A stretch of DNA of 64,000 nt from Strigamia acuminata (Eukaryota > Arthropoda > Chilopoda > Geophilomorpha > Linotaeniidae). The notes below the pieces were generated by a model. That model worked only from the letters and a program-made list of their open reading frames with translations, was not told the origin of the DNA and made no database searches. Position 1 is the first letter of the stretch; the number at the start of each line of letters is the position of its first letter. Location of the stretch: NCBI GenBank assembly GCA_949358305.1, contig OX442316.1, positions 13,144,001 through 13,208,000 on the forward strand. The letters run 5' to 3'. The position numbers and the translations under genes are program-made. This document shows positions 1-12,095 of this stretch, piece after piece.

Positions 1-165
1 ATGGTGCTGGTGCAAACAAGCGCTAAATGTATTCACAAATGAGCTTAACGTTGTTGTTGTTGTTGGGGATCGTTGTCGTTTTAGGACTTCAATTTTTTTA
101 GGTTTATTAATAATTTAGTTTAATTTTTAGGAAAAGCATTTTCTTAAATAGGAATTTTTTTTTCG

Positions 166-428
166 TGTTTATTGTATTTTGCTGAAAATTTGTGACTATG
201 TTTATAAGTTATGATGATAGACTACAACTCAGGTGACATTTATAGTCGTTGGATATTTATTTAATTAATTATTCTGAAGTGAAAATTTCTGCCCCTTTAA
301 AGCTCTAGCATAACTTTTAAGCTGGCTTTGCTGCATTAGTAAAGAGCGCTTCGGACAACAGCTTTTGGATTTTACTATTAGTGTTTAAAACCACCACCAG
401 ATGGTTCAAACTTATTTATTCTTATTGT
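166..428 (+). repeat. Dispersed repeat family A, copy 1
   Basis: About 250 bp recur in the same orientation near 37,000-37,250. Shared blocks include TTTGCTGAAAATT, GACTATGTTTATA, TTTAATTAATTATTCTGAA, GGCTTTGCTGCATTAGTAAA and CCAGATGGTTCAAACTT. The copies differ by scattered substitutions and small indels, as expected of old interspersed repeats. No inverted repeats or coding potential are visible. The conserved 3' block GGTTCAAACTT resembles a pol III B box, but I see no paired A box, so SINE status is not supported. The ends are approximate. Confidence 0.75.
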
Positions 429-495
429 TTACGACTTTACGTATTATGTTCCCTAGTAGCGACGCTCATTTTAGCGATTTTTAGCAAAGAAGTCC

Positions 496-697
496 CATTT
501 TAGCGAACATGTCATTTTAGCGACACAAAAACCTAGGTTTTAGCGACAAGCCGGCTCAAAAAAGTGGTTTTCATCAAAAAACCAGTAAGGTTAGGTTTGC
601 GGGAGGTTAAGAGGGGGCGCAGCCCCCCCCTTGTTAGCCCTTCTTAGGAATTAAACCTAGGTTTTTGTGTCGCTAAAATGACATGTTCGCTAAAATG
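496..697. mobile_element. Palindromic MITE with perfect 45-bp terminal inverted repeats
   Basis: Bases 496-540 and 653-697 are exact inverted repeats of 45 bp, each holding two copies of a TTTAGCGA/TCGCTAAA motif and a CCTAGG palindrome. The spacer of about 112 bp is GC-rich and includes a G-run/C-run hairpin (GGGGGCGCAGCCCCC, about 613-627). Size, symmetry and lack of coding capacity fit a miniature inverted-repeat transposable element, or a foldback element. No clear target-site duplication is visible. A further TTTAGCGA copy just outside the left arm (about 470) suggests the element may extend further or was built on a tandem motif. Confidence 0.7.
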
Positions 698-3600
698 ATG
701 TACATCCCTGTCATCTGCGATATATCGCAATATCGCATATCGCAACATATGATTTGCTTTCTTCAAAAAAGAATCAAATGTCATTTACTGGCAAAGATTA
801 TTAGTAGTAGTTGGTTTTATTTTATTTTATTTTTTTTGTGCACTGACAATCGAACAAAAAAAACGAGATGGAAATTGCAGGCTTTGCAATTTGCAGAAAT
901 TTCTGAGGTGTGAAATTTTCAATTTTCAACAAAGCACTTTTGACATACCAGGAAACGTAAACAAATTAAATTTACAACCCAAAAAAAAGGAATATTTTTT
1001 ATTGTAGCTTTCAGTATTTCATTGAATTAAATAAAGAAAAAAACTGAAAAAAATATACTTGTAAGTCAAAACTAAAAAAAATCAATAAAAAATCAATAAA
1101 TGGAATTGAAGAAAAGCAGAAAAATCGAAAAAATATTGCGATGTAATGTGAAGTTCAACTTTTATTTTATGCATGTGCATTTTCTTTTTGCATTCAAATA
1201 TGGATCGATTTCTTGAATGTGCGTTGGATTTCTAAACTAAGGTTGGTGGGCTTGGGTGAAATTCGGTTGAGGTCTCCTCTGATTGCTCCCCTTGCCACAA
1301 ATAACAAAAGAGTTTAGAATTTGAGCGGCTGCTTCTTGTACTTTTTCGAAGTGATAAATTTGCACTCGCTTGTTTGTAATGATGTTTTCCAGGAGATGGT
1401 GGCAATGATGAGCTCTACAAAAAGGATGGAACTTCTCTTCCTTTCGATCTTGTCAGCTGCAAATGAAGCTGCACATGCACGCATGCGTAATCGTCTGCAA
1501 GGATTTCGATTTCTTTGGAAAGGATGATTTAAAATGAAAAAAAGAAAAAAAAAATTTTAGGTGCAAATGAGAATGGGGAAAACTTTGCAACACTTGAAAA
1601 TCTGTGAAATAAAAAGAAAAAGTAATGAAACGACAAATCGATGCGATTTAATTGAAAAAAAGGGAAGTTGTCGATTTCTACAACCTAACCTTTCAGATTG
1701 GGGTTGAAAAGACTCACTTTCGGTTGTTGGTTCCTCTTCAAGTATGGGTTGATGGGGTGCACTGCCGTTGTGGCCGGTTGGACGACCATGTCGGTCTTCA
1801 CCTTTTGGGACCCTCGGTTATGATTCATTGGCCGTGACACCGATAAGAAGCGAGAGAGTGAATGACGCATCCGTCGAATTCCTTGCGGAGAAATGAGTTC
1901 GTCTGTGTCGTCTGACCTGTCTGGCCGAGGAAATGGGTGTGCGTGTTCTTAGGAATTCTAGTTGGTCGCCCATCCTTGTCACGAACAATGATGGTAATGG
2001 GATTCGTCTGAAGTGGCTGATAATAAAAAAAAGGTGACTTCGTTACTACTGAGGGAGAAAAAGGCGCTAACCTTTTGTTTGGACGGAGAAAATGGGACAT
2101 TTTGGACAATTAGTCAACTTTTATAATTGGCATTTAACGAACTGGGTTTGGTATTTTACTGCCATCTGTTGTAAAAGGCCATAATTCATTTTTAGTGCTT
2201 AGAAATTAAATATTTAAAGGTTAGATTTTTGATTTTTTTTTTATTTTTTATTTTTTTTTGCAAAAGTGACATGAAATGGCAGTGATAAATTATCCATTTT
2301 ATTTATTTATTTTTAATTTCTATCGGTAGATAAGTGCATGACTGAAGGATAAGTTAGACTCGTCAAGTGACATGTAAGCTTGTACGTAGTAATATAAAGA
2401 AGCCCATGTTGATGCCTGCATTCATTTTTAATTTACTATACGTTTTATTTCTTTACTTATTTACGACTTTATTATACATTTATGAAACTATTTTTACTAG
2501 TTGCTGTTCTTAATGGACACACTTTGCTATTTACATTGTTTACGGACTAAGTTCTTCAAGTATACTTTAGATATTTATCCCATAAATCAAAAGAATGTTG
2601 CTTTTTTTTATAGTCTGAGTAAGAAGAAAATTGCTATATTTCAAGCTGAATCTTAACTTCGAAGTAAACAACTGCAATTATTTCTGCTGTTAACATGAAA
2701 GTGGAGTTTTGCATGCTATAACCTAGTTTTGCAAGGCAATTCAAATGTAAAGTACCATTTGTTTGTGCGTCTGTAAAATTATACATGAAATATTTAGACC
2801 CAGTTGTTTCTCAAGTTTATTCATTTTTTTCTCTGAACGTGCCTGTGTTAGTTTGCCAGTCCATATTTTGTCTCGTAACTGGTTTATTCCCGGCCATCGC
2901 ACGTTGACAGTTTGGTTGAATATTTAACCAGAAGGCATTATGCGTTATGAAAAATGAAAATAACACATTCATTTCAAATATCTGAAGTGTTCTCGCAGAC
3001 AATAGCAGTAGTAAATTATAGAATAGAGCGCAACACATGACGAAAGTAGAGCTTTTGTGCAGATTACTGAATATGTGCATTTTGGAAATGGAAATGTTCA
3101 AATGAGTGAGCAAATTATTGCTTATGTATTTATATATTTATTTATTTATTTATATTTTGAAAAACATGTTTACAACTCGTCTTATTGGATTTAAGTTATT
3201 ATATATATTAGCACATAGATAAGATTTTTTTTGATTATGTTATTCCCTCGTCTTGAAACGAGCGGTCGATGTGAAGTAACTAGAGTTTGGTGATATTATC
3301 AATCTTCTTTTTTATTATTATTATTATTTATTTTTTTTTTTGAGAAAAAAAAATTGAATTTTTTCACTCTCTTTTCTCCTCCCTGTAACTTCAATCTGAA
3401 AACGGACCTGCGTTTGTCCTCACAGCTCGATTCAAAAGCGTCCGTTTGATCTCTTTCAACGTGTACGATAACATGAACTAAGGATCAAGTCAATTCCAAT
3501 TTGATCTTAGAAGAGTCCCTTCTTTCTGCGTCTTAATCTTGTCGAGTTCATCCACTTTACGGAGCTAAAAGAACAAAAGTTTATTATTTTTACTTTGTTT

Positions 3601-5640
3601 TCGTTGCGCAAAAGAAATGATTAGTCAGTCGCGTGTAGTTAGAATTTCAAGACGACGTATAGGCGACTGATGAAGCGAGTATTTGCCGTGTGTACTACAT
3701 AAGCTGCGAGTGTATGAAGGGTTGGCAAAAACTAATTGAATTGACCTGTTGGTGATAACCTCACCACCCGGACACCATGAATCAACGTGATCTGGCCCCT
3801 GAGTCTGTGGTAAAGAGTTTGTGCCAACTGTCATCGTTTCGTGCGGTGTAAGAGTTGACCCGCAGCTCGTAATGTATGTTGCCAGAGACAGACGCGAAGC
3901 AAGCAATAATAAAAGAAAGGAACTGGTGTGAAATTATTTCTGAGGAAATTTCCTCTCGGACCAGATTTCACATTTCAAATGAAATGGAAAAAGAAAAAGA
4001 CGAAAGAAAAAAGAAAAAAAAGAAACCAGTCGTGTTGAAAAGAAATGAATTGAAAAGTTGTTGAAATGTAATTACTCTTAAAAGATTGCCATTTATGCGA
4101 TAGAGTGTCGTCTTTCCTCCATTAATTGTGCCTGTTTCATGCAGGGGTGCACTGGAAAAGCACAATTTCGTTATTGTATGAATCAAATTGGAAGCCCACG
4201 CGATGATTTCATTAACGAGTAGGAGGCGGAACTTGAAGAAATTCGTCTTGCACAGAGCAAGTTTTGTGATGGAACAGTGGGTGCCTAATCCGATTGCGTC
4301 GTCAAAAGAAAAGCCTAATTCAATTGGAAGCGAAGGGACCTTCTTTCCGTCAGTTGAAGGAGTCGGTGACGAATGGTGAACTGATTCCAATGTCTTCTTG
4401 TACTGAGCTTTGCACTTTTTTCTTGTTGTGCCAAAACCAGCTTCTTGTTTGTGAAATAAAAGCAGCGAAATGCGACTTCGATTTCTTAAAGAGCGTCTTT
4501 CATGCAAACGACTTTCAGTGTTCTTTCTTTCTCCCTCTCGGCTCGCGAGTGCAAGTGACCCGACGTGGCCTGAGAGTAGTGCGAAACCGGGGTGCATATG
4601 GTCGCGCAGATTGGAGACCTCGCAGATGGGCGCGGCTAATTCTCTCGAGGGAATGGACAAAGATTACACGCCACTGGTTGTCCACTGATCCCCCGCCTCT
4701 TCCTTACAGCTTTTGTTATACCCTAGGCGAGCACAAGATTGTGCGTATGCGTTAATTGCTCTCATACGAGACCCCAACGATGACCGGAAAACGAATTTAG
4801 AGGCGAGCCATTAAGCGTGTGAGGGCCAAATGGATTCTTGACGTTGTCAGATGATGAAGGACGATCTTGAGTGGGTTTAGTGTAATGGAAAAGTTAAATA
4901 ATCGCTTATCGCTTATTCTATTGTAGATATGCGTTATTGTGCAAAGAAACAATAGGCTATACATGGGTAATGGCGTCCAGTAGCCTGTGGATAGGAAACT
5001 GCACTTTGATTTACAAATTGCTCTTGCGTATGGCAGGGTGGGTGGGAAGGATAATTTATTGCAATGAGAACTATCTTTCTACATTATGACACGGGCCAAA
5101 TTGCTGCCCATATATCGCGTGCGTATTGTTGTATGCGAGACCAAAAGAGCTCAGGCTGACACTTTAACGAGCAAACAAGATGAATGAGCTCGAATACAAA
5201 GACGTTGGAGGTACTAAGTTCATTCATCTGTGTATTTCAAGTTGGGAGCAATGTTAATTTGATCAAATTAAGGTAATTCGATTTAATAAGATAAAGGCTG
5301 AGGGAATAATGACAGAAGCGTGAAAATGTTTGGGGTGAAAAATATTTGGAGCAAAATTAACACACTTATGAAGGATTAATTTCTTTTTTTCTTTTTTTCT
5401 TTTTTAATTTACATACATATACTTGGGTGTGAACTGTTTATCAGATTCCACGTGCAAAGAGGTTGGAATCTAAGATTTTTACAAGCTTTAATGCACTATA
5501 GTTGCTCTAATTACACAATAAATTTCAGCCACGCCATTAAGCTTAAATCTTGCCGTTGAGTCAACAACGGTGAACTTAAAGTAGTAGTGCAAACTTTTCA
5601 CTGGGTGCATTTATAGTTTCTGTGTATATTTGTTTTTTGG
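698..5640. other. Non-coding, no supported gene
   Basis: AT-rich sequence with frequent T/A homopolymers and a (TTTA)n stretch near 3128-3155. Just right of the MITE is a cluster of GCGATAT motifs (717-745), including the palindrome GCGATATATCGC at 717-728. Between about 4,540 and 4,720 the sequence is distinctly richer in G+C. Overlapping open frames on both strands there (minus 3968-4660, 230 codons; plus 4294-4755) have no recognisable domain, and the minus frame ends in a poly-Phe run read from a homopolymer. I do not call a gene here. Confidence 0.55.
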
Positions 5641-5819
5641 TGGCAACCATTTTGAATTTGGTTGTAAAAACTAAAACCCGGCATAAACCGATTCATAAAC
5701 CGCTCCAGTCGTGGTTTTGGTTTTTAGGGTTTTTGCGATGGTTTTGACTTTTTTTGATGTCCAACCCGTTTATAGAAACGGTAAAAACTGTAAAAAACCG
5801 AAACTTTGAACGCACATAC
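5641..5819 (+). repeat. Dispersed repeat family B, copy 1
   Basis: Roughly 170 bp resemble 31,694-31,855 in the same orientation. Shared blocks are TTTTGAATTT-GTTGTAAA, CATAAACC, CTCCAGTC, GGTGTCC/GATGTCC, CCGTTT, AAACGGTAAAAAC and ACTTTGAACGCA. The copies are substantially diverged. No terminal repeats or open frame are visible, and the element class is unknown. Confidence 0.6.
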
Positions 5820-8800
5820 AGAGTTTGTTTTTACCTGCCTTACAAGAAAATTAATAAATGAGTATATAATAATGGAACGCAGATGTTGTTTTCAATTCGA
5901 GATGCTTTCAGTTGATAAGTTGGTAAGCTGGCTTTTAGGGTCTACACATAAAAGTTTCACCATAAAAGTAACTGAGGAATTGTTAAGAATTAATCAGGTT
6001 GTAACCTTTAATGCGGCTGTTGTGTGTGCACTGTGCAGCGAGCATCTAGTGAGTGGAGAAAGGGGATTCATTGTTTAGAGGATGCACGACTCAGCAGGAA
6101 GTTCGAGAGTACTGAGATGACATGCAAAATTAACTGGCTAATCCAGATACAAAGAGATAATCCAAAATACACGCCAGAATAAATTGCGTAGTTTGCAGGC
6201 CCGTGACAATTCGAATCTTGCACTTTATTTGCAATTTGCATAATACAAGACGTAAGCTGTCTTGGCGCATGTTGCTCAGCAGTGAAGTCATCACATGGCA
6301 GTATAATTATCTAGATGTGGTGTCTACGTGTTTACATGCCAAAAAAAATTCGGCTTTTGAAGGATATCTTTTGTGCGTTTAATGCCAAAATAATCTGCAG
6401 ATGTTTATCTGGATTATCCAGATCACTTTAGGCATGCGAATTTGATATATGTCAACAATTTCCTATTCCATGCGGCTACTGTTACAGATGTACAATTGGG
6501 TTTGTTATCGTCTGCATTAATCTGACTCAATTGTTTATTTTGGATTAGAATTTATTTCGACCTCGACTCCTAGAATAATCCAGGTTAACTGGGACTAATG
6601 CACTAATGATTGAATACTCTGTATAAACAATAAATAAAAGTGTATCAGTATTATTGGGAATCAGCTTTAACACCATGTTTGTGTGGGTTTGCTTTGCTGA
6701 TGGTGGAAATGGAAGCGTCTCTTGTTTTAGTAGAGTGCCGAGTATCTACTGCAGACACCTCTGAAGACCGATCCTCTACTGTTCGTGCTGACAGCGAATT
6801 TCCAATTGCACCTTTTCCCTCGGCGACTCGTAAAGTAGACGCCTTGCAAACTTTTACTTTACTTTTCGTTTTTTTTTTTCTTTTTCTTGTTTCTCTGTTT
6901 TTTTCTTTCTTCTTTTCCTTCTTTCGAGTCGTGTCTTTTCGTCTGCGTACACAAAATATTGCGCAATCGAAATTGCAGTCGACTTGAAGTGGAAGAAAGA
7001 TAAAAATGTGAAACATGATATGAAAAAGAATCGTTTTTAATTACATTTTGACATGTTTCTCGTTTTCTAATTAAATAATCTTCCTCTAATTTTTTTTTCG
7101 GAATTGTTATTAGTGATGGAAATTGTCTGACGATTGCTTGTCATTCGAGTCGCGATGAATTTAAAACAAAAAATAAAATACTAGACGACGAAAAGACGCA
7201 AAGAAATTGAAACGACGCCCAATATTGCTCTGTAAAAAACGATTTTGATATCGAATCGTGTCCCCATCGGCGTTAGATGGATTTTCATATGAAATGAAAA
7301 CCTCAGGGGCGTCAGCAGAAATCTTGAGAAAGAAGGCTTACGTTTCGATCACTAGGTATGTCACGGACAATCACAACTCGGGTTGTTCTCTTCCAACGTC
7401 CAGGGGTCAGTGTGTAAAGGCGTTTTGTTTATCACTCTTCTGCATTTCCATGTAAGCAGTGTACGGTTTGTCAAACATGTGCCTGCAGATCGCAATCGGC
7501 GCAAATTTCCATGTGAAGACTGGAGAGGGGAAAACTGCAGGGAACATTGCATGGATCAAATGCTTTTCCAACTCAATGCTTGGAATTTCCATTTTGACTT
7601 TAGTGTTTGTGCATGTCACAATTCGAGTTGAATGCATCTTGAGGATTATACGGGCATAAACTTTTGCCGGGCTTTGTTGACATTCCCAGGTATTTTGAAT
7701 GCTTTAAAGTGCGAACTCTCAAAATTGTTATAATCATTATTGATATTTTGTCCTGGCTAAATAATAAGTGTGAATCGTATCACAGACTTAAATAACGCCC
7801 AGCTTGTGAGAGGAGGAGGCATTGTTGGGATGAGGTGATGTCATGAATGCTCTCCAATTTCCTGTTTTGCGGCTTACTACTCCACTTTAGTGATATACGA
7901 CTAAGAAAATATTTAATGAAAAGGGATAATTTCGACCTAAGTTATTTCGACTTTAGTATGATTTTCATATTTTTCTTTTTTCTCTCGTTTTTTCCTCGTT
8001 TTTATGCTTTTTTTTATCTTTTGCAGTTTTTTTCTTAGTTATATTTAAATAAATACATCTGGATTGTGAAGTCGTACAATTCAAAACCACGCAGTATTTA
8101 TTTGCTAACTATCGTTTGGAAATTTTGTTTGTATGCTGATTTTATATCATTGACAGGAAGTGAAAAATAATTTAATGTAAGCGTACGTTTCTTACCCACA
8201 ATCCCTCAGTTCGCAGTCTAGTGTACATTTAGGTCTGTGATCATATATGCGAATAGAGTGACTAAGCTGCTAATTGATAATTGTGGTGTCACCTTGTTTA
8301 GCAACACAATAAATGATGTATTTTCATGTGCTCATTTGCCATTTGCAAAAGTGTGAAATAAAATAAAAGAACGTGTTTGTTTGTGCTCTTTTCTAAATTT
8401 ACGGACATTACAAAAGGTGCGCTAACGCCTCAGTTTGTAAGTCGTAACTACTAACTTTCGATTAATTATTTTATTACCAATTGCCACTTATTTATGGGCA
8501 AGTGTTGTTTTCTCTTTTCACTTTTTAAGTTGCTCAAACTGCGACACACAAAACAGTTTCTAAATACCTCTTATGTTTTTAATCTGTAGTCTAATTTTGT
8601 TTGTTGACGACGTCGAAAAAGAGGTGCTGAACACTGTAATGAACTGGAGCGACTTTAATTACGCGTCTCGAGAGGCAAGAATCTCAGCTTTTGAATTGGT
8701 TTCTTAAGATCCCTTGCTAGTATTAACAGCTCTTAAGACAGTATTTACGAGTCGTTTGCCACATGTTTTTCCTGGCGAAAAGCAACGCGTGCTCTGACCG

Positions 8801-11417
8801 GGGGACGCCCCAATTGACCGAGTCATGTTGATACTAACACAAAATACATTGTATATTATCCTCAACAAGAGGCGCGAATAAATCTTCCCTGCTTTTTGTA
8901 AAAATAAAAATGGAATAAGGACGAGTGCCGGGGATCACGGGCGGCTTTAAAAGTTTTATTTCTTTCGCTTTAGCTGCTCTTCTAATAACTCGGGCAAAGA
9001 CGACACTATGATGCATGATATATTTCTGAAGTCAAGCTGGTCGTTCTTCAAAAGTGAACCGGGTATAAATTGCTGTATCATAAGCGCGGTTCTGGTATTT
9101 ATGTCTTCGCACATGGTCGATGCTTTCTGCGCGTTTTCTGGTCACGAGGGTCAGCAATGCTGGGTGGACTCCAATTTATTACCTGCATATTCTACAACGT
9201 TTGGCCAAAGACCTTTTGGTCCAGCGAACTGTGGGCGTCGTAAAGATCGTCATTTAATATGAATAGGGTGACGCTGGAATCACCACTGAAGCAAAGTATT
9301 CGTGGCCACAAATTGGATGGGATTTGGCGCAAGGCAAAATCGCACGGTTCACTGGTGGAATCATCTATGAGTAAGACCGTCAATTTCCTTCTGGATAAAA
9401 TGTTTGATGGTCAAGTTTTCTGCGTGATGGAGCGTCAAGACTGTGTCCGCCATATGGGGATGAAATCTAATCAGCTGATATGTAACGTTGCCTGGCTAGG
9501 GGTTTAAAAAGGAGTAAAAATAGTGGGGGTAATGGCAGAATGTTGCTATAGTGGTGCAGAATGTAATGGAAATTTGGTTAATATACTTCATAGGGTTAAA
9601 GGTGAATACGTGGAAATAATAGGGGCTTAATTAGCAATACTCTTTAATATAATGGGCCTTTCGTATAATTGTATTGTGAATGTGAACACTGTTTAACTTT
9701 TCATGTAAAGTATTATTAGTTTTTATGAATAAATCAGTTTTGTATTTTCATTCAACCTCAACAGATGTCTAATCATTTCTCACGGCGTACATCGCTTATA
9801 GTAACAACATTTTCGTAAATTAATTAGTAATTATCGGTATCGGAAGAAATTTCATTTCTATTCCAGCGAGAATGTGTGTTTATGAGGAAATCTCAGGGGC
9901 AGCGCAACAAAACGTTTCTCGAATTTCTGGTGGCAAGGATTGAGGAGATAATGGGGAAATAAAAATGCCGATGGTCGTGACAATCCCGAGGGAGTAATGG
10001 AGTGAGCAAGAATGTTGTGAAGGGACCGTCGCCAGCACGTCTTAAGAACGGGCTCATAGTGGCATTAGAGATGGTTTTACGAAAGTAATTAATACCTTGT
10101 GTGTAACTTAGTTTGATTTCCCTTTGGATTCGTTGCCTCGACTCATCATCATCCAGCCCCATCAAAATCGTGTCATGCCCTTTTGGTGGACCCACGGGTT
10201 GAAATCGCGGCTGTTGATCACCACTAGTGGTGATTAATAACCATCAGGTTATTAGGCGAACAGGTAATTTCCCAAGTAATTGACTTTTCGACTAAATTCC
10301 TTTGGGTTTATGCGAAGTACATTTTTTTTTTAAAAAAAAAAATATTTCTTTTTTGTTGGAGGAAAAATGGACTCGTTGCATCACGAATTAGCACGCCCAG
10401 TTTCTTAACGACTCGGGCCATAATTCAGGTGGAAAATTGATGTTTGAGCGGAAGGGAAAAAGTGAAACGCACTTTGTAATGTGTTTGTGTGGTAAATCCA
10501 TAGTTGGAATCCATGCATGGAGTGAGTTGATATTGAGCAGTCTGCACATGTGCCATAGGGGGCTTGTGGCCACATATACCTGGCATCGACCCTACATCGA
10601 TCCAATAGGATTGTTCTACTGTGAGAGTTGGTGGGTGGACTGGGCAAGTAGTGATTTCACATGATGGTGTTTGTTTCACTACATTCTGCCTCAGACGCCA
10701 GTTGTTCCACACTAGTGAAGGGGGTGGTTTCACGAAGGAGGAAAATTGGTGCAGCAGCGCTTTTCCTTCGATCAATCAACGTGGCAGGCGGGAGCATTTT
10801 GCACCTGATTTCCCTTCAGTTGGAGAGGAATATACACGGCTGCATTCCTTTTCTTGGCACTGCATCAATAATTTTACATGGGTTGATGTATGCTCGGAAT
10901 TTGTATTTCTATTGCTCCTGCGTTGAACGTTGCAAATGTGGAGTAGCGTTACTTAACGGACGTTGTTTGCTTCAATTGTGTGCTCGGGGAATATTTGCAC
11001 TGGTCAGTTACACACAACAAACATTTTTGACCCGAAAGAAGATTAAATTCCAAAAATGGTCATCATTTTTTCAAGTAGCCAACACCCCCGCGACAACGGA
11101 TCGAAATAATATTGAATTGATATTGAAAGAAAATTAAAATCAAGCGTTCTTCAATTGTATAAAGGACGTTTGTAAGGTTTAATTCGGTACTGGTCAATAC
11201 TTTTCAAAAAGTCAGATGTTCTCGTTAAATGCAGTGGTTTGCAAGAATTGTGTGGTTTTTTTTTTATTGGTTGACCGTTGGTTTCAATTTCTTTTTCTAT
11301 TGCGAGCTTTCTTCTATCCGAGCCGGGTTAGCAATGAATTTTAATCTGTCGGTGCACCCTGTGGGCAACGTGTTCGTTATTATGAACTCACACTTTGGAG
11401 TCAGTAATTGACATCAT
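5820..11417. other. Non-coding, no supported gene
   Basis: I find no gene-like open frame with a recognisable domain and no exon with convincing splice sites. Motifs related to GGATTATCC recur at 6140-6170, 6410-6425 and 6570-6585, including the near-palindrome TCTGGATTATCCAGA, suggesting a decayed transposon fragment between about 6,120 and 6,610. A T10/A12 inverted homopolymer lies at about 10,321-10,345. The longest open frame (10,661-11,137, plus) has no domain, signal or splice context and is treated as chance. Confidence 0.5.
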
Positions 11418-11419
11418 TA

Positions 11420-11674
11420 CAAGTGAGAAGCATAAGTTTGGAAACTTAGCTTAATTCAAAAATTTGAGTTTAGTTAGTTTGTGATTATGAGAAAACAAAC
11501 AATCAAAGGATATTAAGCTTATAACATTTTATTAATGTAGCATAGAGCTTTCCAAAAATCTAAATGTTTTCAAAAAAATCAAATAAATAACATAAATATG
11601 TTGAATTGTATTCACCCCCTGGTGAAGCAGAAGTCTGGAAACTCGCTCCATCTGTTGCATAAGTTTAGAAACTT
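11420..11674 (+). repeat. Left terminal inverted repeat of the Tc1 element
   Basis: The 255 bp begin CAAGTGAGAAGCATAAGTTT after a TA target dinucleotide. They are nearly identical to the reverse complement of 15409-15663; differences include TTAGCTTAATTC against TTGGCTGAATTC near the tip. Direct-repeat motifs sit near both ends (about 11428-11450 and 11656-11674), as expected for two transposase-binding sites per repeat. Confidence 0.95.
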
Positions 11675-11696
11675 GAGTGATTAAGCTATAAATATT

Positions 11697-11752
11697 TCAA
11701 ATTAGTAGAGTAATACCTAAATATTTGGTGGGATATCCTTTTGCCTTTATTA
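11697..11752 (-). pseudogene. Displaced 3' end of the Tc1 transposase pseudogene
   Basis: Read on the minus strand from the TATTA duplication, this fragment continues the transposase frame with a Lys/Gly/Tyr/Pro-rich tail of the kind that closes Tc1 transposases (G-Y-P-T-K-Y) and reaches a TGA at 11697-11699. It was separated from the rest of the gene by the LTR element, which shows that the retroelement inserted into the Tc1 copy and not the reverse. Confidence 0.85.
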
Positions 11753-11958
11753 TGTAGTTTTTAGTGTCGAAGGTTGGGACAATGATAAGACGCGTGGTTA
11801 GGTTTAACAGCAAATGACTAACTTTATTCTAATTGCTAACACATTATATACAGGTGCGCTCAACCCTGATTGGTTTACGCCAAGTACGTCATCTGGACGT
11901 CGTGGGTGCGCAGGTGAAACGTTCACCTGGCGTGAAGACTGGGCACTCAAAACCAACA
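11753..11958 (-). repeat. 3' LTR of the copia-type element
   Basis: 206-bp second copy of the LTR, preceded on the minus strand by a short polypurine tract and followed by the TATTA target duplication at 11748-11752. It contains the same CCAAT, TATA and AATAAA motifs as the 5' LTR. Confidence 0.95.
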
Positions 11959-11966
11959 CTTCCCCT
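11959..11966 (-). promoter_or_regulatory. Polypurine tract
   Basis: The minus strand reads AGGGGAAG directly before the 3' LTR (TGTTGG...). A short purine run at this position is the standard plus-strand primer site of LTR retroelements. Confidence 0.8.
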
Positions 11967-12095
11967 GAGTGCCAGTCACCACATATTCCAACATTTTTAC
12001 ATCTCAAAAGTTAAAATAATTAAAAACACTTTTCTTAAACAATTCAAATATTAAACATATTTTTCTCAAACAATTCAAATATTTTGTTTTACTAA

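Noticed and set aside
10661-11137. 158-codon plus-strand open frame
   Set aside because: No domain, overlapping frames of similar length on both strands, and no splice or promoter context.
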